From Lachnospiraceae bacterium (lineage in GTDB: Bacteria; Bacillota; Clostridia; Lachnospirales; Lachnospiraceae), in the NCBI GenBank assembly GCA_024694965.1, contig JAILJC010000083.1:1-57306 (forward strand): a stretch of 57,306 nucleotides of DNA, written 5' to 3'. Below the pieces are notes generated by a model. It ran no database searches. It worked only from the letters and a program-made list of their open reading frames with translations, and was not told the origin of the DNA. This document shows positions 42,294 to 49,903 of this stretch, in pieces. Made by a program: the position numbers and the translations under genes. Positions within the stretch are counted from its first letter, which is position 1. Each line of letters opens with the position of its first letter.

Positions 42294-43253
42294 GTGAATG
42301 AAATAATCAGAGAAGAAGAAGTCGATCATATAGTCAAGACTATCTTCGCCGATTTTGAAGGCGGAAAGAACATTGACGAGATCAATATATACAATAAACC
42401 GGATAAAAACGAGGTCCATGAACTTATTAAAAATCTTTTCAGGATCATATATCCCGGATATTTCAGGGACCGTTCGTATAAGATATATAACCCTAAGAAC
42501 AGCTTTGCCGTGATAATTGAAGATATCTTTTATCATCTGAGCAAACAGGTTTATCTTGCGCTTGATTATTGCCGTAAAAGAGGAACACTTACGGATGCGC
42601 AGAGGAAGAAAGAAAGCTATAGGATCTGTAAAGCCTTTTTTGACAGGATACCCAGGATACGCGAGTATATCGAGACCGATCTTCTGGCGGCATATGACGG
42701 TGATCCCGCCGCCGGATGCTTCGAAGAGATAATACTTGCATACCCGGGACTGATGGCGATAACGGTATACAGGATGGCTCATGAGCTTTATCTTGAACAG
42801 GTACCTGTATTACCGAGGCTCATGACCGAGTATGCACACAGTAAAACGGGAATCGATATCCACCCGGGAGCAACGATAGACAAGTATTTCTTCATCGATC
42901 ACGGTACGGGCATCGTTGTCGGTGAGACGGCAGTGATAGGTAAGAATGTAAAGATATATCAGGGCGTTACGATAGGTGCCCTTTCAACCAGAGGCGGGCA
43001 GAAGCTTTCGGGAAAGAAGCGCCATCCTACCATATGCGACAACGTTACGATCTATGCCGGAGCTTCAATACTGGGCGGTGATACCGTAATAGGTGAGAAT
43101 GCAGTTATAGGCGGCAATGCGTTTATAACCCGGTCCATAGAAGCCAACACAAGGGTAAGCATGAAGAACCTGGAGATGGAATACAGGACCGAAGGCAACG
43201 AATGCAAGCGGGAAGAGTTAACACAGAGTGAGGATTGGTATTACGTAATATAG
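42294..43253 (+). CDS. cysE: Serine O-acetyltransferase, long form
   Basis: Acetylates serine to O-acetylserine, the substrate of CysK. The N-terminal about 170 residues are the helical domain of long-form SAT; then comes the left-handed beta-helix with hexapeptide repeats: GIDIHPGATIDKYFFIDHG, GIVVGETAVIGKNVKIYQG, VTIGALS and NVTIYAGASILGGDTVIG. The active His-Asp region is intact. At 319 residues it is longer than enteric CysE. GTG start, with AAGGGG upstream. Placed between the encapsulated desulfurase and the sulfur-carrier genes, it supplies the carbon skeleton for cysteine. Confidence 0.93.
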   Translation: MNEIIREEEVDHIVKTIFADFEGGKNIDEINIYNKPDKNEVHELIKNLFRIIYPGYFRDRSYKIYNPKNSFAVIIEDIFYHLSKQVYLALDYCRKRGTLTDAQRKKESYRICKAFFDRIPRIREYIETDLLAAYDGDPAAGCFEEIILAYPGLMAITVYRMAHELYLEQVPVLPRLMTEYAHSKTGIDIHPGATIDKYFFIDHGTGIVVGETAVIGKNVKIYQGVTIGALSTRGGQKLSGKKRHPTICDNVTIYAGASILGGDTVIGENAVIGGNAFITRSIEANTRVSMKNLEMEYRTEGNECKREELTQSEDWYYVI

Positions 43254-43264
43254 GAGGTTTGATT

Positions 43265-43474
43265 ATGAAGATAACAGTTGGCGGAGAAAAAAAGGAAGTA
43301 GCGGACGGACTTACGGTTGCTGCCCTTATTGAGCAGGAGAATGTAGAGACTCCCGAATATGTTACGGTATCCGTAAATGAGGAGTTCATCGACAAGGATG
43401 CTTTTGCCGGCCATGTTTTAAAAGAGGGTGACGAGGTCGAATTCTTATACTTTATGGGAGGAGGAGCGCTGTAA
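43265..43474 (+). CDS. Ubiquitin-like sulfur carrier protein (ThiS/MoaD/HcyS-like)
   Basis: A 69-residue beta-grasp protein: MKITVGGEKKEVADGLTVAA opening, VTVSVNEEFI, LKEGDEVEFLYFMGGGAL end. The Gly-Gly needed for thiocarboxylate formation (residues 66-67) is followed by Ala-Leu, so two residues must be removed first. The JAMM protease gene 0.8 kb downstream could do this. The E1 gene starts on its stop codon (TAATG). The ATG is 43265 with AGGAGG upstream. Its neighbours favour sulfur transfer to homocysteine or cysteine rather than thiamine or molybdopterin; no thi or moa gene is nearby. Confidence 0.88.
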   Translation: MKITVGGEKKEVADGLTVAALIEQENVETPEYVTVSVNEEFIDKDAFAGHVLKEGDEVEFLYFMGGGAL

Positions 43475-44283
43475 TGGCTTTTACCAACGAACAGCTGGAG
43501 CGTTATTCCAGACACATAATCTTAAAGGAAGTAGGTGTTAAGGGGCAGAAGAAGCTGCTTAATGCGAAGGTGCTCATAATCGGCGCAGGCGGCCTGGGTG
43601 CACCCGCAGCACTGTACCTTGCGGCGGCAGGCGTAGGCACGATCGGCATTGCCGATGCCGATGTCGTTGACCTTTCAAACCTTCAGAGACAGGTAATCCA
43701 TACAACGGACGATATCGGAAAGAAAAAGGTTGAATCCGCAGCCGAGACGATGAGACAGATCAATCCCGATATTACAGTCAATACATATTATCAGTTCGTC
43801 AACAGTTCAAACATACTTGACCTGATAAAGGATTATGACTTTATCCTTGACGGGACCGATAATTTTCCGGCCAAATTCCTAATAAACGATGCATGCGTGA
43901 TGGCGAAGAAGCCGCTGTCCCATGCCGGCATCATAAGGTTCAAGGGACAGCTTACCACGATAATCCCCGGAGAAGGCCCGTGCTACAGATGTATATTTAA
44001 GAATCCCCCGCCGAAGGATGCCGTACCCACCTGTAAACAGGCAGGCGTTATAGGTGCGATGGGCGGTGTCATAGGATCGTTGCAGGCAATGGAAGCGGTT
44101 AAGTATATTACGGGTGCAGGGGATCTGCTCGTAGGATATCTACTCACATATGATGCACTTAAGATGGAATTCCATAAGATAAAGCTTCCGCCCAGGGGCA
44201 AGGGATGTGCGGTATGTTCCGATACACCGAGCATCACGGAACTTGTTGATTATGAGCAGGCGGAGTGTGAACTTAAACATTAA
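43474..44283 (+). CDS. E1-like adenylyltransferase (ThiF/MoeB/HesA family)
   Basis: A 269-residue enzyme that adenylates the C-terminal glycine of a ubiquitin-like carrier. It shows the nucleotide loop GAGGLGAP (about residues 37-44), DLSNLQRQVIHT, zinc ligands C170/C173 and C245/C248, and Cys187 in VPTCKQAG. It overlaps the carrier gene by one base, so the pair is translated together. It is clearly related to the E1 part of the triple fusion (shared PCYRC, VPTC, VGVKGQK patterns) but is a stand-alone version without rhodanese. Confidence 0.92.
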   Translation: MAFTNEQLERYSRHIILKEVGVKGQKKLLNAKVLIIGAGGLGAPAALYLAAAGVGTIGIADADVVDLSNLQRQVIHTTDDIGKKKVESAAETMRQINPDITVNTYYQFVNSSNILDLIKDYDFILDGTDNFPAKFLINDACVMAKKPLSHAGIIRFKGQLTTIIPGEGPCYRCIFKNPPPKDAVPTCKQAGVIGAMGGVIGSLQAMEAVKYITGAGDLLVGYLLTYDALKMEFHKIKLPPRGKGCAVCSDTPSITELVDYEQAECELKH

Positions 44284-44295
44284 ACGGAGCGGCAT

Positions 44296-44727
44296 ATGCG
44301 TATTACGATAAAACAAAACGACTTTGACAGGATATATGAGCATGCGCTGAATGAGCGTCCCGATGAAGCCTGCGGGCTTATAGCAGGAGATGACCGTGAG
44401 GACGGGGTAAGGGAGATAAAAAAGGTCTATATCCTTACAAACACCGACCATACGAATGAGCATTTCACGATCGACCCGAAGGAGCAGCTCATGGCGATAA
44501 AGGATATGCGTTCAAACGGATTAAAGCCACTCGGCAACTGGCATTCACATCCGGAATCGCCGTCCAGACCGTCGGAAGAAGATAAGAGGCTTGCAAATGA
44601 CAGTAAGGCAAGTTACCTTATACTTTCTCTCATGGAGGAAGGCAAGCCCGTTTTAAATGCATTCCATATAGAGAATGTTGAAGGGGAAAAATCTGTCCGC
44701 AGGGAAGAGCTTGAAATAGTAAAGTAA
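44296..44727 (+). CDS. JAMM/MPN+ metalloprotease (Mec/HcyD-like), second copy
   Basis: A 143-residue zinc protease with complete JAMM residues: E24 (DEACGL), H83-x-H85 (NWHSHPESPS), S93 and D96. It is a paralogue of the protease at 37.6 kb. Encoded directly after the carrier (GGGAL end) and its E1, it is well placed to remove Ala-Leu from the carrier precursor or to release the product attached to the carrier. Similar three-part sets are known from Wolinella homocysteine synthesis and mycobacterial cysteine synthesis. Confidence 0.88.
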   Translation: MRITIKQNDFDRIYEHALNERPDEACGLIAGDDREDGVREIKKVYILTNTDHTNEHFTIDPKEQLMAIKDMRSNGLKPLGNWHSHPESPSRPSEEDKRLANDSKASYLILSLMEEGKPVLNAFHIENVEGEKSVRREELEIVK

Positions 44728-44745
44728 CCAGGGAAGGAGAACAAA

Positions 44746-44997
44746 ATGGCTGAACTTGATTTTAATGTTGATGATAAGGTGGATATCACTGATGTGAACT
44801 GCCCGGTCACCTTCGTAAAGACGAAGGTTGCTCTTGAGGAGCTTGATGACGGACAGATACTTCAGGTGCATTTAAACGACGGCGAGCCCGTACAGAATGT
44901 ACCGAGGAGCATTAAGGAAGAAGGTCATGAGGTACTGAAGCTTGAGGATAACGGCGACGGTACATACGAGCTATACATCAAAAAGGTGGGCGATTAG
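44746..44997 (+). CDS. TusA/SirA-family sulfur transfer protein
   Basis: An 83-residue protein with the TusA layout; the active Cys19 lies in DVNCPVTFVKTKVALEEL. The common CPxP motif reads CPVT, so the second proline is replaced. TusA-like proteins pass persulfide sulfur between enzymes. As last gene of the sulfur island it may link the desulfurases or rhodanese to the carriers. GGAGAAC precedes the ATG. Confidence 0.83.
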   Translation: MAELDFNVDDKVDITDVNCPVTFVKTKVALEELDDGQILQVHLNDGEPVQNVPRSIKEEGHEVLKLEDNGDGTYELYIKKVGD

Positions 44998-45019
44998 GCC
45001 GCTTAAAACCCCGCGGCCT
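44996..45019. terminator. Hairpin between convergent genes, possible terminator
   Basis: AGGCCGC (44996-45002) pairs with GCGGCCT (45013-45019) around a 10-base loop, overlapping both gene ends. There is no clear T tract on either strand, so termination activity is uncertain. Confidence 0.35.
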
Positions 45020-45329
45020 CGGGCAGCATAGCCCTGTCGTCTATATAGTAATCACAGGTGATCTTCCTGGAATTGTTGCCGTATTTTTCAACGATCTCGG
45101 GAAGATTATCGTTTATCGCATCAAATGTAAGGTCCTGCTCATGGCACCATGATACCGCGAGGTCAAGTGCCTCACCCGCGCGGCAGGTCCACAGGATCAG
45201 TTTATTTCCTTCGTTTTTTAACCTTTTAAGCGATTCGATGAGCGGCACGTTGGGCTCACCCACATCGGGCCAGTTGCTGTAGCAGAGTGTACCGTCGAAA
45301 TCAACTGCGATGATCTTGGTTTCTGTCAT
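45003..45329 (-). CDS. Small HAD-superfamily hydrolase
   Basis: A 108-residue cap-less HAD-like protein: IIAVDFDGTLCYSNWP (motif I DxDGT), LILWTCRAGE (motif II region, Thr) and a late DYYIDDRA (motif IV). Similar to small phage/bacterial HAD proteins such as BT0820-like phosphatases. No motif III lysine is obvious. Start ATG 45329, preceded on the minus strand by AAGGAGGGG. Convergent to the sulfur island and transcribed alone; substrate unknown. Confidence 0.8.
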   Translation of the reverse strand: MTETKIIAVDFDGTLCYSNWPDVGEPNVPLIESLKRLKNEGNKLILWTCRAGEALDLAVSWCHEQDLTFDAINDNLPEIVEKYGNNSRKITCDYYIDDRAMLPEAAGF

Positions 45330-45456
45330 AACAACCCCTCCTTGCAGAACAAAATTTCGGAACATTTGTTTGATTCCATAATAGAACAATTATTCGATAA
45401 ATGCAACCGCCAGATATAGATTTTTAAATATGCCAATATACAATATGTGCATAAAC

Positions 45457-45498
45457 GGGCATTTATATATCGACAAAACCATCATATGGGCATATAAT
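45457..45498 (+). promoter_or_regulatory. Promoter and candidate metal-regulator sites of the metal uptake cluster
   Basis: TCGACA (45470-45475), 17-base spacer, TATAAT (45493-45498). Two direct repeats, GGGCATTTATA (45457-45467) and GGGCATATAAT (45488-45498), lie 31 bases apart, three helical turns, one upstream of the -35 and one overlapping the -10. A further reversed half, ATATGCC, is near 45428. I found no adjacent regulator gene. Confidence 0.6.
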
Positions 45499-45535
45499 TC
45501 GATAAGTAGTATCAACGGATCAAAGGGCAGCGGCT

Positions 45536-45847
45536 ATGCAAGAACATGTAATGACAAGTCAAAAAAAGATAGCCTCGGGCATCATTAGTATAATGGTGCT
45601 CGTTGTTGTGCTGTTTTCATCTGTCTATATCGCAAAAGAATCGGATCATGTATGTCATGATGAGGATTGTCCTGTATGCGCCTGCCTGCATCAGTGTGAG
45701 GATATGCTGCATCAGCTGAGCAGCGGCTTTACCGGCCTTATCATGGTTGCGGTGGCTTTTGCGGTCTTTGCGGTGCCGGTACTTATCCCGGCTTTTGATC
45801 TTTTATATGAAACCCCTGTTTCAAGGAAAGTCCGTCTTAATGATTGA
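45536..45847 (+). CDS. Small membrane protein with Cys/His cluster, unknown function
   Basis: A 103-residue protein with two membrane segments (about residues 13-33 and 63-88) separated by an extracytoplasmic loop HVCHDEDCPVCACLHQC that could bind a metal. Not a family I can name. It is the first gene of the metal uptake cluster, starting 38 bases after the -10 and followed 48 bases later by the binding protein gene, so a role in metal sensing or transfer is a reasonable guess. Confidence 0.68.
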   Translation: MQEHVMTSQKKIASGIISIMVLVVVLFSSVYIAKESDHVCHDEDCPVCACLHQCEDMLHQLSSGFTGLIMVAVAFAVFAVPVLIPAFDLLYETPVSRKVRLND

Positions 45848-45895
45848 AATGCTGCTTTGGTTAAGCAGGCAAAGGATCATTTTACGGAGGTTATT

Positions 45896-46885
45896 ATGAA
45901 GAAAAATATTCTGATCATATTTGCTGCCATCCTTATGGCGGCTTGTCTGAGTGCATGCGGCACGAAAACTGAGGCCGCTGCGGATAATTCAAATAAGATA
46001 AGTATAGTTACGACCATTTTTCCCGAATATGACTGGGTAATGAACATCCTGGGAGATAATCCGGCAGGAGCCGAAGTTACAATGCTCCTTGATAACGGAG
46101 TCGATCTTCACAGCTATCAGCCGACTGCAGAAGATATCATGAAGATATCCACTTGCGATCTGTTCATCTATGTCGGAGGCGAATCGGATGAATGGGTCGA
46201 GGATGCATTAAAGAACACAGGGAATAATAACATAACCGCGATAAACCTTCTTGATGTGCTGGGTGAAAAGGTTAAGGAAGAAGAGATAGTCGAAGGCATG
46301 GAAGGCGAGGAAGAAGAGGAAGGCGGGGAAGAGGAAGAAGAAGGCCCCGAATACGATGAGCACGTATGGCTTTCGCTTAGAAATGCTTCAGTCCTTGCAG
46401 GAGCCATTTCAGATGCCATTCAGAAGATAGATGCACCAAATGCCGAAACTTACAGGAAGAATGCGGAGGCTTATAAAGAAAAGCTTGATGCGCTTGATAA
46501 AGAATATGAGGCTGCGGTATCGGGTGCTTCCGTAAATACACTTCTGTTCGGAGACCGCTTCCCGTTCAGATATCTTACTGATGATTATAACCTTAACTAT
46601 TATGCGGCTTTTGTCGGCTGTTCGGCCGAGAGCGAAGCTAGCTTTGAGACGATCACCTTCCTTGCGGGAAAGGTTGATGAATTATCCCTTTCAAGCGTTA
46701 TGACCATTGAAGGCGCTGACCACAAGATTGCAGATACCATAGTCCGGAATACGCAGAGTAAGGGCCAGAAGATCCTGACTATGGATTCCATGCAGTCAAC
46801 CACTTCCAAAGATGTTGAGAACGGAGTAAGCTACTTATCCGTTATGGAAGGAAATCTTGAGGTGCTGAAAGAAGCACTTAAATAG
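45896..46885 (+). CDS. ZnuA-like metal-binding lipoprotein
   Basis: A 329-residue cluster-9 ABC binding protein. Signal peptide with lipobox LSAC (Cys21). Metal-site residues: H72 in DLHSYQPT and H156 in DEHVWLSLR. The position where ZnuA usually has a third His reads FGDRFPFRYL, as in a clostridial variant group. The mobile loop that is normally His-rich is instead Glu-rich (residues about 128-150, runs of 5 Glu). Start ATG 45896 with CGGAGG upstream; the longer frame is rejected. Zinc is most likely but manganese is not excluded. Confidence 0.86.
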   Translation: MKKNILIIFAAILMAACLSACGTKTEAAADNSNKISIVTTIFPEYDWVMNILGDNPAGAEVTMLLDNGVDLHSYQPTAEDIMKISTCDLFIYVGGESDEWVEDALKNTGNNNITAINLLDVLGEKVKEEEIVEGMEGEEEEEGGEEEEEGPEYDEHVWLSLRNASVLAGAISDAIQKIDAPNAETYRKNAEAYKEKLDALDKEYEAAVSGASVNTLLFGDRFPFRYLTDDYNLNYYAAFVGCSAESEASFETITFLAGKVDELSLSSVMTIEGADHKIADTIVRNTQSKGQKILTMDSMQSTTSKDVENGVSYLSVMEGNLEVLKEALK

Positions 46886-46895
46886 GAGGCGTGAG

Positions 46896-47738
46896 ATGGT
46901 CGATAAGCTTGGGATGTATCTGGCACACCCCTTAGTCAGGCGTGCCCTTGTGGTTGGTGTTCTTATAGCTCTGTGTTCCTCACTTCTTGGAGTGACCCTT
47001 GTACTTAAGCGATACTCCTTTATAGGAGACGGGTTGTCACACGTTGCCTTCGGGACAATGTGCGTGGCTGCGGTTGCGGGCCTGTCAAATGAGATAATGC
47101 TTGTTCTTCCGGTCACGATAATAAGTGCGATCCTTCTGCTTCGTACGGGACAGAATACGAAGGTCAAGGGGGATGCGGCGCTTGCCATGATAAGTGTTGC
47201 ATCACTGGCTTTCGGCTATCTTATAATGAATATTTTTTCTGTATCATCGAATCTTTCGGGTGATGTTTGCAGCACCCTTTTTGGATCGATGTCAATACTT
47301 ACACTGTCAAAACGGGAAGTATGGCTTTGTGTCGTGCTTTCCGTTTTGGTGGTTTTATTCTTTGTATTGTTTTATAACAGGATATTTGCCATAACCTTTG
47401 ATGAAGGTTTTGCCAGGGCTACGGGCACCCATGCCGAAAAATACAGCTTTATTGTATCGGTCCTTATCGCGGTGATAATAGTCCTTGCAATGAATCTCGT
47501 AGGATCGCTCCTTATATCGGCACTTGTGATCTTTCCGGCACTTTCTGCCATGCGGCTGTTTAAAAGCTTTAAACAGGTGACGGTATGTTCCGCTGTGCTG
47601 TCGGTAATATGCGCCCTGCTTGGCATTTTTATTTCAATCCTTGCCGGAACTCCGGTCGGTTCGACGATAGTCGCCGTTGATGCAGCTGCCTTTGGACTAT
47701 GCTGTCTGGCAGGTAAAATGGGAGGTGTTCACAGTTGA
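46896..47738 (+). CDS. ZnuB-like metal ABC transporter permease
   Basis: A 280-residue permease of the ABC-3 family with about eight membrane helices; RALVVGVLIALCSSLLGV, GDGLSHVAFG and the conserved MNLVGSLLISALVIFPALSA are typical. AGGAGG precedes the ATG, 10 bases after the binding protein stop. In most clusters the ATPase gene znuC lies between or beside these genes; none is present here. Overlaps the next lipoprotein gene by 4 bases. Confidence 0.9.
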   Translation: MVDKLGMYLAHPLVRRALVVGVLIALCSSLLGVTLVLKRYSFIGDGLSHVAFGTMCVAAVAGLSNEIMLVLPVTIISAILLLRTGQNTKVKGDAALAMISVASLAFGYLIMNIFSVSSNLSGDVCSTLFGSMSILTLSKREVWLCVVLSVLVVLFFVLFYNRIFAITFDEGFARATGTHAEKYSFIVSVLIAVIIVLAMNLVGSLLISALVIFPALSAMRLFKSFKQVTVCSAVLSVICALLGIFISILAGTPVGSTIVAVDAAAFGLCCLAGKMGGVHS

Positions 47739-48220
47739 AAACAGGAAGAGTCATATGCGTGATACTGCTGCTTATAATATGTTCGGGGCTCAGCGCCTGC
47801 TCGGGAAATGAAGAGGGTAAGAGTCAGAGTCAGGTTGTTGAGGAAGTGCCAAAAACTTCAGGGGAGAGTATTGACCTTGATCTTACAACCATGTCGAGTA
47901 CGATGGTTTATGCGGAAGTATATAATATGATGTCTGTACCTGAAAACTATATAGGTAAGACTGTCAGGATGAAAGGCCTGTATTCCGCATATCATGACGA
48001 TGTAACCGGAAACGATTATTTTGCATGCATAGTTCAGGATGCTACCGCATGCTGTGCCCAGGGTATCGAATTTGAGCTGGCAGATGAATATAAATATCCC
48101 GATGATTATCCGAATGAAGGCGCAGAAGTTACCGTGGTAGGCGTATTTGATACCTATACCGAAGGCGAAGGCAAATACTGCACATTAAGGAATGCACATC
48201 TTGTGGGGGATCCCTCATAA
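47735..48220 (+). CDS. Lipoprotein of the metal uptake cluster, unknown function
   Basis: A 161-residue lipoprotein with lipobox LSAC (Cys22). The mature part has an OB-fold-like pattern (NYIGKTVRMKGLYSAYHD, then GAEVTVVGVFDTY) and a CC pair in DATACCAQGI. Comparable lipoproteins accompany zinc permeases in Clostridia. It overlaps the permease gene by four bases. A role in metal delivery at the outer face of the membrane is inference. Confidence 0.68.
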   Translation: MKTGRVICVILLLIICSGLSACSGNEEGKSQSQVVEEVPKTSGESIDLDLTTMSSTMVYAEVYNMMSVPENYIGKTVRMKGLYSAYHDDVTGNDYFACIVQDATACCAQGIEFELADEYKYPDDYPNEGAEVTVVGVFDTYTEGEGKYCTLRNAHLVGDPS

Positions 48221-48239
48221 AGTCAGAGCTTGGCAGGTC

Positions 48240-48268
48240 TTGCAAACCGGTCCGATTATTGCTACGAT
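48240..48268 (+). promoter_or_regulatory. Possible malQ promoter
   Basis: TTGCAA (48240-48245), 17-base spacer, TACGAT (48263-48268), followed by a leader of about 55 bases to the malQ ATG. Confidence 0.5.
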
Positions 48269-48330
48269 TTATATAGTCCATCTATTTCGGGAAATGATTG
48301 GAGTATGATCGGTTTAGGGAGAAGATTATC

Positions 48331-49860
48331 ATGAAGAATGCAAGAAAGAGCGGGGTTTTGATGCCGGTGGCATCGCTCCCCGGTAAATACGGAATAGGAA
48401 CATTCGGAAAGGAAGGCTATAACTTTGTCGATATGCTTGCACAGGCAGGGCAGAGTTACTGGCAGATACTGCCGCTTGGGCCGACGAGCTACGGTGATTC
48501 ACCTTACCAGTCTTTTTCCACATTTGCAGGAAATCCCTATTTTATAGATCCGGAGATACTTATAGAAGAAGGGCTGCTGACTAAGGAGGAAGCGGATTCG
48601 TATGATTTTGGACGCAATCCAGTTAAGATCGATTACGGCAAGATATATTATTCGCGCTTCAAGATGCTTAAGAAGGCGTTTGAACGGGCGGACCTTAAGA
48701 AGGATAAGGCGTATGCAAGGTTTTGCGCGTCAAACAGGTTCTGGCTTGATGACTATGCGCTTTATATGGCAGTCAAGAATTCATTCGGCGGCGTGAGCTT
48801 CATCGAATGGGACGAGCCCATAAGGAAGCGTGAAAAAAAGGCCCTTGAAGAATACAGGAACAAATACGCGCAGGAAGTTGAGTTTTATAAGTTCTTACAG
48901 TACAAGTTCATCGTGCAGTGGAAGGCGCTTAAGAAGTACGCCAATAAAAAGGGGATTAAGATAATCGGGGATATCCCGATCTATGTGGCCTTTGACAGTG
49001 CCGATACCTGGGCGTCCCCCAAGCTTTTTCAGTTTGATGCAAAAGGATTTCCGACGGCTGTCGCGGGCTGTCCTCCCGATGCTTTTTCCGCTACCGGACA
49101 GTTGTGGGGCAATCCCCTTTATGACTGGGAATATCATGAGAAGACCGGGTACAAATGGTGGATACGCCGCATAAAGCACTGCTATGAATTATATGATGTT
49201 GTAAGAGTCGATCACTTCAGGGCTTTCGATGCCTATTATGCAATCCCCTACGGTGATCCGACTGCCGAGTTCGGAAAGTGGGTGAAGGGTCCCGGTTTCG
49301 GGCTTTTCAAGGCGATAAGGGAAAACCTCGGAGATCTGGATATGATTGCGGAAGATTTAGGATACCTTACGGATTCGGTGCTGCGCCTTGTTAAGCGCAC
49401 GGGATGCCCGGGAATGAAGGTCCTTCAGTTTGCGTTTAACGCAAAGGAGGAGTCGGATTATCTTCCTCATAATCATATGTACAACACGGTATGTTATACA
49501 GGGACGCATGATAATGAGACCACGGTGGGATGGTTTAGGGGACTTAAGAAGGCCGACCGCAAGATGGCGATGGATTATCTTAACAGGACGGAGTTTTCAT
49601 CGGACAAGGATATCGCCATGTCATTCATAAAACTTGCGATGGCTTCGGTATCAAGGCTCTGTGTGATCCCGATGCAGGATTACTTGGGGCTCGGAGACGA
49701 AGCAAGGATAAATACCCCTTCAACGCTTGGAGGCAACTGGGTATGGAGGATGAAGAAGGGAGCGTTTACAAAGAAGCTTGCAAAGGAAATGTATGACGTT
49801 ACAAAACTTTATGCAAGACTCCGGATAGACAAAACCGGCCAAAAGGCATATAATTCGTAA
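48331..49860 (+). CDS. malQ: 4-alpha-glucanotransferase (amylomaltase, GH77)
   Basis: Transfers alpha-1,4-glucan segments between maltodextrins in the cytosol. The 509-residue protein shows PLGPTSYGDSPYQ, the nucleophile Asp in VRVDHFRAFDAYY, the acid Glu in IAEDLGYL and the third Asp in YTGTHDNETT, and ends with LGGNWVWRM. ATG 48331 is chosen because GGGAGAAG lies upstream; a TTG at 48298 is in frame but without a ribosome site. Followed by a cytosolic GH5 enzyme. Confidence 0.95.
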   Translation: MKNARKSGVLMPVASLPGKYGIGTFGKEGYNFVDMLAQAGQSYWQILPLGPTSYGDSPYQSFSTFAGNPYFIDPEILIEEGLLTKEEADSYDFGRNPVKIDYGKIYYSRFKMLKKAFERADLKKDKAYARFCASNRFWLDDYALYMAVKNSFGGVSFIEWDEPIRKREKKALEEYRNKYAQEVEFYKFLQYKFIVQWKALKKYANKKGIKIIGDIPIYVAFDSADTWASPKLFQFDAKGFPTAVAGCPPDAFSATGQLWGNPLYDWEYHEKTGYKWWIRRIKHCYELYDVVRVDHFRAFDAYYAIPYGDPTAEFGKWVKGPGFGLFKAIRENLGDLDMIAEDLGYLTDSVLRLVKRTGCPGMKVLQFAFNAKEESDYLPHNHMYNTVCYTGTHDNETTVGWFRGLKKADRKMAMDYLNRTEFSSDKDIAMSFIKLAMASVSRLCVIPMQDYLGLGDEARINTPSTLGGNWVWRMKKGAFTKKLAKEMYDVTKLYARLRIDKTGQKAYNS

Positions 49861-49903
49861 GTATCGGGGTATTAAGAAACAAAGACTGAAGGAATTTATA
49901 TTT

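Noticed and set aside
43265-44283. Thiamine (ThiS/ThiF) or molybdopterin (MoaD/MoeB) pathway genes
   Set aside because: No other thi or moa genes are nearby, the carrier has residues after Gly-Gly, and a JAMM gene follows, which favours amino-acid sulfur transfer.
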